From contig OZ018414.1 of NCBI GenBank assembly GCA_963969595.1, positions 21,931,660-21,995,659 of the forward strand: a stretch of DNA of 64,000 nt, read 5' to 3'. This document shows positions 1 through 10,445 of this stretch, one piece after another (the stretch's first letter is position 1; every line of letters starts with the position of its first letter). Below the pieces are notes generated by a model, which had not been told where the DNA came from, did not search any database, and saw nothing but the letters and a program-made list of their open reading frames with translations. The translations under genes were made by a program, and so were the position numbers. This stretch comes from Neckera pumila. Taxonomy: Eukaryota > Streptophyta > Bryopsida > Hypnales > Neckeraceae.

Positions 1-1264
1 GCTTTCAATCATGTGCACTTGCGAAAAAATGATCCGAGAATTGATCTGCATACGATTGAAGGCAATGCGCCAGGAAGAATGGAGTTGAGGTACAAGAGAA
101 TTTTACCCAGGAAAAATTGAAGACTGCAGTTATGGTGCTATTAGAAAAACCGGATGTGAAGTAATAGCGCTTGGATTCCAGCCTGCCTGAGTCCTGCATC
201 ATCAAATCTTCAAGATAGTGTCGTTGAGCTCTCTGAGTTTCTACCTTCGTTGTCTTTTTCTTCCAATATTTTCTGCTCAAGTATAGATTAGCCCAAATGC
301 AATCGTCAGAGCATTTACTGCTGGAACCAAGCAGTCAGTTCGGTAGAGGATATTAAAACCGTTAGGGACCTGATCCCATATTCTATACTCAGCCCTGTTG
401 CCAACAGCAACTCATCTATTCATACACTCGACACTTGGTTGGCCTTCAATTAGCAACCTGTGTGCAAGGCATTGAGCCAAGTCATGCTGAGGCCACTCAC
501 TTTGGATGGAAATGGGATAGTCTAAAGTTCCTTCAATAAAGGTATACAACTTCCCACTTTGAAATTGCACGAGAAGATCATACATGGTCACAAAAATTTG
601 ATAAACAAAATTGGCTCATACACCTAAAGCTCTCTCCACAGTTGTACTGTACAGTAGTGTACACTGATCTCCCAAAAATTACACTCCTACATGTGTTTGA
701 AAGTGACACAAACAGTACCCTCTTCCTTAAATTCATTCTGGACGATACAAGGGAGGTTTTCTGGAGAAGATTCAAAGCACATACCATATCTGCTTGTAAT
801 AGTTTGAAGTCTCTCTCCAGCTTTTGCAGATGCCATTCTAAAGACTGTAAGCCAAAACATAGGCGCTATCAGTTCAAGCACATGATATATAATAGCATTA
901 CGTTTCAAAAACGATACGAAGCGGTACGAGCTTAAGACCAAAAGTATCAGTTGCATGCACGAGCTAGAAAAACAAAACAGAGGCCCAAATGTTTATGTGA
1001 AGCAGTGTAACAGTCATTAAAAGTTGCTCAAGATTTTTAACTTTAACCCCCAATAACCCAGAAGGCCAACAGTAATCGCTTCTATATCTAAAGGAGTTGA
1101 AATAAACAGTTTGAACGTTTCAAAGAAAGAAACAAAATGTACCAACAGAAAGAAGAAAGCATACTCTTTACACTTAGACGATAGAAAAATGTTCTGAACG
1201 TTACTATAATCGACTAATAGCTTCCATAGTCGACTCTTTCTTTAAACACTTGAGGGTTACCTAT
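1..1264. other. 3' flank of the CRM gene, repeat-rich, no gene seen
   Basis: No open frame here has family resemblance or a splice-consistent partner. The stretch lies downstream of the stop codon of the minus-strand CRM gene and probably includes its 3' UTR. It holds the longest copy of a dispersed repeat (about 341-730). A segment at about 1075-1260 also shares words with the MITE-like element in the last intron of the CRM gene. Confidence 0.5.
341..730 (-). repeat. Dispersed repeat family R1, near full-length copy
   Basis: On the plus strand this copy starts near GGTAGAGGATA, passes GTTAGGGACCTGATCCCAT and CAACTCATCTATTCATAC, and ends near AAAATTACACTCCTAC and AAGTGACACAAACAGTA. The same ordered words recur at 55415-55809. 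Partial copies lie at 54906-55110, 52880-53105 and 3420-3546. No coding capacity, obvious terminal inverted repeats or target duplication could be recognised, so the class is unknown. Confidence 0.7.
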
Positions 1265-4200
1265 CTATATCATTAGTACCAAATCAAGGTGTTTATTTGC
1301 AGCACAAAGGAATTGAAACTCGTTGAAGTAGGAATGTACCCGTTTTCTCCGCTTCTGATTGAAGCGCTGCCAGGCCTCCCTCTTAGTGAGCAATCCGCGT
1401 GGCCTTAACCCATTGGGGTGGCCCTGTGGGCTTATCCCATCAGTGGGGCGCTGATAATTCTTGCCACGGTACACAATGATGGCTTGGCCAACAGGGATGC
1501 TACAAATGCCGACCACAACCCCTCCACTCTCGATTTCAAGCATCCACGCTATTTTCTCGACCGCGTCCTTTTCTCGATACATGAAGTAACTCTTCTTCAC
1601 AATAATCTTCACTAGCTCCCTCCACTTCCAGTTTAGATGCATATTCTCTATTATCCCTCCAAACACTTCTCTCCTTCCTGAGTGGAACCGAAAAGTCTAA
1701 AATCAGAATTATGTTCAGATGTGACGACACAGACACCGTTTGCGAAATTTCAACTGCATTAAGGAAACAGGATCATCAGTAGAACCTACGATTTCTGTCA
1801 ATGGGTAAGCCTCAACCGGAAATGCTATAAGAGGTCCCTTCATTATAGTCTTATTTCTTCACCCCTAAGTGCCCAAATGGCAAAAAATGGGCGCATTCAT
1901 ATCGATTGGAGTTGAAATAAATCATTTAGGAAGCTTTAAGAACGGTGAACAAATGTATCAATCGAAAACATAATTCATGTTATATTTTTGGAACGATAGA
2001 AATGTCTTTAAGAAGTTATTGTAATCGACAATTCGCTACCAAATTCGACTTTCAATTTTTAGTTTGGGCACCTAGGGGTTAACCCTCAAAGTTTTGATTT
2101 AATGCTTCCGCTCCATCTTCTAATACCTCAACAGAAATCAGTATAATCACCAATGATAACTGCGCTAATCCTACACGTTGAAACAGCTCCATAATAATGG
2201 AATGAATCGTACAAGAAATAACGAAAAACAATATCTTACCTAGGAGAAGATATGATTTCATACGCAGCCCAATCTTCCGCAAAGTATATCTTTCCTCCTC
2301 TGAAACTTGCTCATTAGCTACTTGCACACTTTTAGGTCTCACCTTTAAATCAAGATTTTTCAGCTCTCTCTGTGTCCTATCTATCTTTTGAGCAACCTGA
2401 AGCACAGACACACCACAGCACTAATCAAGGACAATCAAAACTCTTTCTAACAAGCTTTTATAAGCCCCGTAATCCCTATGACAAGTTCAAACTGAACTCT
2501 CAAGGCCCATCGTTGCGTGACGTATCTTAAAGAGTTTCCAAGAACATTCAAGACAATTGGTTCATTATTGATATGGCCAAGAACATACACAAGACAGCAT
2601 ATATCTTGCGATTATCGCCAATACTCCTCAACTCATAGAATCATAGTATTCAGGTGAACTCACCAGATTGAGTAATCTCTGCATCCTTTGCAAAGCTTGA
2701 TCTCTTGCAGATTTCCGTATTTGAGTGGAACAATCCTTGCTCTTTATCCAAGGGTCCCACCGGGCCTTCTCCTCCAGCGACTCTGCTAGTGTCCCGGCAT
2801 TTCTGTTCACAGCAAAGGGAAGACAGAATTCACAAGTAAACATCAAAAAATGATGACTGGAAAAATTATCATAATTGCAACCATGAACCATACATCTCTA
2901 ACCATCTTCACTTATAAGTACATGAAATCGTTCAAACAGAAGATACAGTACCTAGTTTTTAAAGGTGCACCAACAACTGGAGGAGCATTGCAAAAGCCAG
3001 CCAAACGGGCCCTTTCTTCCTTCTCCAAGAGTGTCGAGTCCACATGGCTCTTTTCCTCCAAAGTCATCTTCACTACCGGCGGTAGAAAGTCGTTCCCTCG
3101 AAAGAGAGCAATATAAGTCATGTTTCGGGCTATTAGGTCTCCTCCAGTAAGCCTCTGCACACCAAAGCCACGCACACCGCAATGTCACACCTGTCCTCCC
3201 TTCTAGAAAGTAATCTGCATAAATGCATATTAAAAAATCCAGCGTAACTCACCATCAACTCTGCAGCCATACGGTCATTATCGATTCTCGAGACACCTCT
3301 CTTCATAACAACTTTAACAACTTCGCTCTTTTCCCACAACTTCACAATAGCTGAGGCCAGCCCTTCGAGTCCTCGGCATTTCCCTGAAACGAATCGTGCA
3401 CATGAATTAACCCACATTTTAATCAAATATAGAGAGTGAATATTGAAACTATGTACCCAAAGATCTTCCCACAACTCCATAAATCTCCCCCAAACCACAC
3501 TCCTAGATATGTTCAAATGCAAAAAGTGACGCAAATGTCTACCTTATGCAGTAAATTCATTTCACATAAAAGATAAATCCCCTTTATGCACAAAGAAGCG
3601 GTTTGCACATACTCACCAAGTGCAAAATGTGGAGGAAGTTTTTTAGCCAGATGTCGCATCTCCGTCATTTCAAAGTTCGAAAGTCTAGGTCTCACTCCAT
3701 ACAGCAGTCGCCTAAAGGGACTTTTGAAACCCGAATTCGGAGGTAACAATAAATCCCCATCAACTGGCACATGTCCACCCTCATTCCAATCTGTGTACTG
3801 TGGCCCCAGATCATCCAGAAGATCCTCGATTTCTGTCTCCAGGATCTGCAAGTCATACGAAGTTTTATCTTCTTTCAACTGCTCTCTTTCATCTTCTTCA
3901 TCCAAGCCAAGGGATTGCAGTCGATCTCTATAAGCTTCCTCCCTTTCCTCAAACTTGCGAATCCAACCGGGGACGTAATCCTTTCCGCGATAAATTACCA
4001 CTGCGGGCCCCTCCCTCCATACGACTATTCCACCAGTCAATCTCTGCAAGCCAAACATATCAAATCAATACCGTTGTAGGCACTGAGCTGAAAACTCATA
4101 GAGGGCTCAAAGTGTTCGTGAAACATGTGGAAGACTCTTCCACCAATACATCAGTACATCACTTCCTACTCTCCTTTCTTATGCCTGTGAGGACTTGTAC

Positions 4201-7200
4201 AACATCAATAACCCCAACATGCAAAAATCAAAATAATAAAGTTCACTTTGAAATCTCATGGTCGATTGAAGTAACTTTCAAGACATATTTCTGTCGTTCC
4301 AAAATGCAGGGTATGATTTCTTCTTTCAATCAGTACACTTTGTAACCTTTCTTGAAGCTTCCAAGCAATATATTTTAACTCCTATAGATATGGATATAGA
4401 CCACGATTTGGGCACGTAAGAGAGTAAAAGGACAGCCTGTGCAACAACTCACAAAAAATCAAAACCCCATAGGACTTGACGAAGAAATTAGTGAACGTAT
4501 AATAACCTCATACACCAGCACCAAGTACTTAAATTACTCCACCTGTCAACTTTGATTCTTTCAACAAGCAAGATAAATAGATAGTTTCTAACCTCAAGAT
4601 CGTCATGGACCTTCCTCATGCTGCGTCCGGGGACAGGACATCTCACTTTTGCGATCTCAGACACAAGCCACTTACTATGGATCGACTTCACAATTCCCCT
4701 AGTGACCCCTTCGGTACCAATCGTCATCCAACCCCTTATTGTCGACCTTAAGGCGCACAACCTCTCCAGTTCATCTCGCGGTATAGGTATGTCAGTCAAG
4801 GACGGTGCAAATAATTCTTCAACTTTACTTGTTTCCTCAGTTTGCACACCGCCATCCTCATGTTCATCTACATCTTTTGCTTGCCTCCACATAACCAACG
4901 TACTCAGATTTTCGTCATTGCCTTTGTCCATCTTCGAAGGTTTATCAACTCCCGAAACAGTGTTCCGCAGTGAATCCAAGTGAATTCCTTCTTCGGACCC
5001 AAGGTTTGAGATGTCTGTGGAATCTGAAGGCTTCTCTTCCAAAATAAAATCCCAAGCACCGTCATCACTCTTGACCTTCTCCAAGACGGGGTTAAGGTCA
5101 GATTCAGATTCCTTCAATACCACTACTACCTTGGAGTTGATTGCATTTTGCCATAATCTATCGAATTCTGATATTGCGTCCTTAGTTGCCATGACTGCAG
5201 TGGCATTCGTGCTTGATGCTACTGCATGCTGGTCTCCACCACTCATTACCAAAGCTTCTTCAGACTCCGCAAGCGCATTTTCGATGTCTGATGAACCTCG
5301 AGTGTTCGCCTTGCTGCTAAATTGGTCATCATTTTCTGATGTAAGTTCTATATCAGAAGTGAGATCTGCAGTTTTAGCGTATAGTTGCTCCTGAAGTAAG
5401 GTGTCTTCAGATTTGAGATCAGATCTTGTTCCCTTGAGTGTGAAATCTCTGTATCGGCTTCTCAAGTTACCAATATCTGTATTGACATTATCTCCAAAAT
5501 AATGTTCATCTTTCTGATTGCTACAGTATTGAGTAAAGTCATGTACGTCATTTTCATCATCTTGTGCGGTCACCTCTGTGCCATTTTCGGATATGATCAT
5601 CTCATAAGGTTCGGTCGCTGCACTGGAGATAATCTCTTCGTCCTTGTTCTGGCTGAATTCCGACCCTCTCCATAGCAACATAAAGTGTCTGTCGAAAGAG
5701 AGCGGCACACATGGCACCAAATCCTGTCAGAATAAAAAATTCCATCAGAAGAGTAAGGGAAAATAAACTATGGAAAAAAACAGTAGGAAATGAGTACCGG
5801 TGGTTGCAGTTGAAGGTTAAAGACTGTCAGATATCAACTATGAACCTCACAACATCTCAAAAGATCCCCCAGTTAGATTGACAAGTTATTTCAAGTTAAC
5901 ATTAATTTAATAACTGCAAATGTGATATCAAATTAATACTAATGGTACTAACATCACACTCACATCAAGTTAACACCATTTGCATTACACAAACATTGAC
6001 TTAACATGCACTCAACATATGGACTATAGAATCTAATGCCAATTCGGTTAACGTTATGATCTTCGTCATCTAATGGGGGTCTTTGTGACGAATTTACTCC
6101 AGATAAAAGGCAGGATCTTGAGAGAGGAGCTGCTAATATACTGAAAAAACCATCCAGTGTATTATCAGGGCTTACCCTAAGTTTTGCACCAATTTTCTTC
6201 ATATCACTTCTCTCTAACTCCCTACAGTCCACTTTGACGAGCTCGTCAATTTCGAATGCGTCCTTCACCATCTTCACCATGTTTTGGTACATCCCAGCCC
6301 TCTCTGAAAACCAATAGCTGGACTAGTTAGGCAGCTTTCAAACCTTTTGCAAGAAAGATTCAATCATTCTCACACTTCTCTTCTAAAATAAGATTCAAGT
6401 CTACTAAAAGCATGTAGCACCAAGAGTTTGCAGCTGTATAAAGAGCAAAACGCTAGAGGTGTACTAGAAAACGTTGCTAGAATCCTCAAGAGGTGTTTTA
6501 GAAAACTTAGAATTGTAACGAACTTAGGGCAGTTTCTAACATAAATTTTGCCATTTGTAACGCAGCCAAGTTTTTCTAGAACACCTCCAGGGGTCAGTTC
6601 TCTACAAGTAAACTATTGTCACATGCCATGATCAAATTGCAACCTACATTGATTATCCTTGCGCTTGAAATGTTCTAGAGAGGAAACTTATAAAATAACA
6701 ATGAGCATTCAAAGGCTACATGTGAAGTGACAACTTATAAACGCATAGGTTGTTGCGGCTATAACCAATCTCACAGAAACAACAATTCAATGTAGTTACT
6801 TCTAGAAACGCTATGATTCAATGATATGTAAGTTTGATGCATTTCTTACTCAAGCGACAGAGGCAGTGAATGCGCCGCCCCAAGGCTCGCAGGTTGTCAG
6901 CTTCTTCCACACTCAAACCTTCGGGCACACGTTGCACAACTGGAGCATAAATAGGTGCGGGTGGTTTCCACAGCATCAATGGAATTTGAGGCCTTGTGTT
7001 CCAATTATAGTTGCGTCCACGAAACACATAGAGCATGCTCTTGGAACGGCGAATTATCTTTCCCCCAGACTTCTCCTGTTTCATGGAAACACTGTCATCA
7101 AACAACTGCTATAATTGGCACATCAATCACAGAAACCCAAATCCGACGACACTCTCAAACAAGCTAAGAAAGTGTGTTAAAAAGGAAATTTAAGAGCGAG

Positions 7201-9641
7201 TTAGTTGAACGGGTTGGGGAAATGTTCAGACCTCAATCACAGAACAGAGATTATTCATGTCGACGGTGGGAACCCCATAGCACTTAATTCTACAAACACG
7301 TCGTCGCTTCCAGTGTCTATGCAATAGATCCAGCATGTTGTGCGTCAGTCCGTCCTTCCCTTCATCAAGAACATTAAACCAAGAGACTCAGATAAAAAAA
7401 TACAATTTCGACAGGGTCAATTTCTATATCACCATAGGCAGTAAGAACATTGCATGTGCTGGTTTAAAAATACATAAAATTGGACGACAGAAAGTCCAGT
7501 TATGACCAAATCAAAACAGCTAAGAATAATATGAGGTGCAATCTGGACCCTTTGAAACACCTATTATCGTCTAATGCGCACCTATAATCGTCACTAAATT
7601 ACAACTGAGCATCGTTACTATCATTAAACATAAATTATTTTTATTAGATCTCATTGGCAACTGAAAGAGGATACCAACGCACTTTAGCGCACTGTAGTGT
7701 GCATTATTGGACACAGTATTGATGAGTTATGAATTTCAAAGTACTGTCTCTAGGTGTACCAAAAAACAACAGTAGGCTCTCATAGACTTTCATGTTTTGA
7801 TAGTGAACATCTTGTGTAATCAATTTCTAAGAAAAAGTGATGCTTTTTTATTCCAAATGTTGGTTTCGCATTTTGGGCAGTGTCGATTACGGGTGTACAC
7901 ACCTTACAGAGTTGCAAAAAGCAAACTTGCACAATATTACCTGCTAGATAAAACTCATAATACAGCAAGGAAGACCAGGATTTCACCTTACAGAGTTGCA
8001 GAGGCACACTTGCACAATACTATCTGCTAGATCAAACATAAACCACAGCATGGAAAGCCAGGATTTTACCGAGATCAAGCTTCCGACGGCGCAAAACGCA
8101 AGCCTCCGCTACAAGCTCCCGCACTTCATCTTTGCTCAACGGTTCGCCCAAAATTTCCTCCCGTGTACGTCCCAAACAGGGGCCTGTACCCTCAAGGAAG
8201 GGTCCAGGCGGTGCCACTTTTCTAACCTTGGTCATTGCCGCTGGTGGCAAGTTGAAAGAATCAAACTGCCGAGGGGCTCTCTTCGTTGGTTCGTAAGGGC
8301 GTTTGCCAGTCCAAGGCCTCGCCATGTTCTCAGGTCCGAAAGGCGAGTGCACAAGCTCCCTCAACGCAATAGGAGCTACCTTCGGATGCTCGGAGTAGCT
8401 AAACTGACAAGGGTGATCAGGCTTTATAACAGCAGGCACAAAGTCTTGGAAGAAAACGGACTTCTGTTTGAAGTAAGGCTGGAGCCGCAAATGGTTTTCC
8501 TTTTGTTGTTGCTTGACTATAGCAGAACGAGATTGGTTTCGGTTGGGATGCTTCCCTTTTGTGTACTTTGAAAATTTTGCAGGAATGGAAGGATACGATT
8601 TGGAGATTGTGAATTGAGGCCCATGTCCGAGATCGTGTCGAGGATCCTCATCATCCAAGTTCCAGGCCATAGAATCCTCTCTGCGCTCTTCACCAGACCA
8701 GAGGTCGTCCTCAACCTGCTTCCACAAAGTATTTGAATTTTCATTTCATAAGAACATAACATAACATCTTGAGGAGCTGCCTGACCATCCTTGGAATCAA
8801 TGTAACAGTGAGAACAGAGAGCCAAGAGAAGGAATCCAGAGCGCAATCTTGAGTTCAGGTTATGCTTGCAAAGGTAGATGTGGCTCGCAATATTATTTTT
8901 TCTTTCTTTTCATCCAGCCCTTGTCGGCATGTTCGCATGTGAGCTCATTTGCATGCCTGGCAATGAAATAACTTAATTCAAAAGAGGACTGGTTCTTCAA
9001 TATTTCAGTGCTTCACATTCCTTTTGAACTCCAGATTCATTCTGTGCAAGCTGTATACTACTCTCGAATGTTTTGAAACACTGACGCCGAAGCAGAGCAA
9101 CTAATAAAAAATACCCTCATCCTGCGACATGCGCGATTTATCAAGATTAGGGTTAAACATAGAATGGACTCACCTTCAGATCTGATGACGAGCTTCGATC
9201 CTCTTGATTACTTGTTTCATAATCTCGTACAGCATAATCTCGTATAGCCTCCACTTGACCATCCCTTCGTCTCCGGACGAAAGAAGTGCTATCCTTGTCA
9301 TCCCAGTGTTCAGCATCCTTGCCTTGGAGCTCCACTAGATCATTACTTAAGCCAGATTCCCGGCGTTGCTCCAGAATATCCAAAAATATACTCGACAATT
9401 TGTAAGGGGAACTATTGTTGGCCTGCCCATTCCCTAAACCTTGTTTTTGCATCCATGTAGAATATGATGCAAGAACGGAAACTCTGGGTTGAGGAGGACG
9501 GTAAAATACTGAAGGTGACTGCACTCGTTTCCGAGAGATGAAACTACCTACGGAGGAAGTATGCAAACACCAATTTCGACGCTGAATCTCTAGTTTGCAG
9601 GGAAAATTAGATGTGGGTGATAAAATAAGCCCCACTGCCAT
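1265..9641 (-). CDS. Fused CAF-CFM-like chloroplast group II intron splicing factor with five CRM domains
   Basis: Exons: 9641-9174, 8715-8070, 7359-7232, 7075-6850, 6303-6176, 5723-4593, 4043-3617, 3383-3253, 3154-2952, 2802-2664, 2396-2240 and 1677-1265. They sum to 4197 nt (1398 aa) with matching phases. The first about 100 residues are basic and Ser-rich and look like a transit peptide. Residues about 300-560 follow CAF1/CAF2: [23 protein letters not shown], then CRM1 (about 372-450, FRGRNYNW) and CRM2 (about 489-558, LLWRGSEF). An acidic Ser/Thr-rich linker (about 560-845) leads to a CFM/CRS1-like half with CRM3 (about 868-940, [18 protein letters not shown]), CRM4 (about 1045-1120, [23 protein letters not shown]) and CRM5 (about 1258-1335, YRGKNYQRP). 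CRM proteins bind organellar group II introns, and CAF proteins partner with CRS2. The 377-codon exon 5723-4593 spans both halves without a stop. CAF and CFM proteins are normally separate, so a misjoined pair of genes is the alternative. Confidence 0.85.
1861..2079. mobile_element. MITE-like element in the last intron of the CRM gene
   Basis: The left end ACCCCTAAGTGCCCAAA (1861-1877) is answered by TTTGGGCACCTAGGGGT (2063-2079), an inverted repeat of about 17 bp with one mismatch. The interior is AT-rich and non-coding. Related interior words (ATATCGATTGGAGTTGAAAT, GGAACGATAGAAATGT) appear at about 1075-1260, and in inverse orientation at about 4240-4410 in another intron of the same gene. 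No clear target duplication was found. Confidence 0.6.
3420..3546 (-). repeat. Repeat family R1, partial copy in a CRM-gene intron
   Basis: This copy shares TACCCAAAGATCT, CCACACTCCTAG and AAGTGACGCAAAT with the copies in the nucleotidase gene at 53060 and 55738. It lies in the intron between the exons 4043-3617 and 3383-3253, about 70 nt past the splice donor in the transcript sense. Confidence 0.5.
6453..6590. repeat. Foldback repeat in a CRM-gene intron
   Basis: CTAGAGGTGTACTAGAAAAC (6453-6472) is nearly the reverse complement of GTTTTTCTAGAACACCTCCAG (6570-6590). A second left-arm-like word (CAAGAGGTGTTTTAGAAAAC) lies at about 6488, so alternative hairpins are possible. It is probably a small inverted-repeat element remnant of about 140 bp within the intron 6849-6304. 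Confidence 0.55.
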
Positions 9642-10445
9642 CCTCTCCTCTCCGTTCCTCTCTCTCTCTATTTTACCATGTACTGCCCGCAGTCATCGAA
9701 ATTGCCAGCCTAAATCCTGAACGCAAGGTTTGTCCAAGCCCCCACAACCAGTAGCCACAACTCAGTTCCTTCACTCGCATAATCACGAATTGCAACAGTT
9801 GGATCCACGCAGACCTTTATTTAATACCCTCTGTTCTAAATTCCTGAGTATTACGTGCTAAACCCTAAGCCTTAAACCCTTAGCCCTAAAAACACTGAAC
9901 GCTGAACCCTGAACCATTAACCTCGCGGTAGATACAATAGGCAAAGATTTTAGCCTGGATCAAGGATTGACAACGTAGACTGAGATTTTGTTGTACAAGA
10001 GAATTCCGATAATTGAAAAGAGTAATGGACTCCTTGATTGAATTTTTCTAGTCAGACCCTGTATCACCGTGTTGCAGACGAAATCGTTGCATGAACCTGT
10101 AAATTCGGAGAATCTGCATAACTGAGCATCGAAGAAGAATTTCCAAAGAAGCTGCACAGCGACATGATACCAAGAGACGCACTCAATCGCTACGAGAAGA
10201 TTGTAATTTATTTCAGCCTATGTTGTGACTCACACTCGACCACACTCAATCGCTCGCAACTAGCAGTTGCATAAATTTCTAAAGAAAATTCTAACGACAC
10301 AACACAACAACGAAAACCCAAAGCACTAACTTTGTATGCAACAAAACTCTCCAAAGAATGTTCACCGGCCTGGGTTTCATGTCCAGTTTCATAGCCGGGT
10401 ATCAACTTCATCTTCTTCCTCGTAGCATTTGGGGCCATCGTCACT
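9642..10445. promoter_or_regulatory. Divergent promoter region with telomere-like (telobox) motifs
   Basis: This interval separates the start codon of the minus-strand CRM gene (9641) from the earliest Met of the plus-strand S4 gene (10446), so it should hold both promoters and 5' UTRs. At 9858-9905 it contains a run of degenerate plant telomere-like units (TAAACCCTAAG, TTAAACCCTTAG, CCCTAAA). AAACCCTA teloboxes are known in promoters of plant genes for translation and growth. A pyrimidine-rich CTCTCTCTATTT tract follows the CRM start at about 9660. No definite TATA box was chosen. Confidence 0.5.

Noticed and set aside
3586..4345. Long plus-strand frames over the CRM gene
   Set aside because: They run antisense to spliced CRM exons, cross introns and have no domain resemblance.
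9858..9905. Interstitial telomere as evidence of a chromosome-end fusion
   Set aside because: The units are few and degenerate and sit in a promoter, where teloboxes are common; no long telomeric tract is present.
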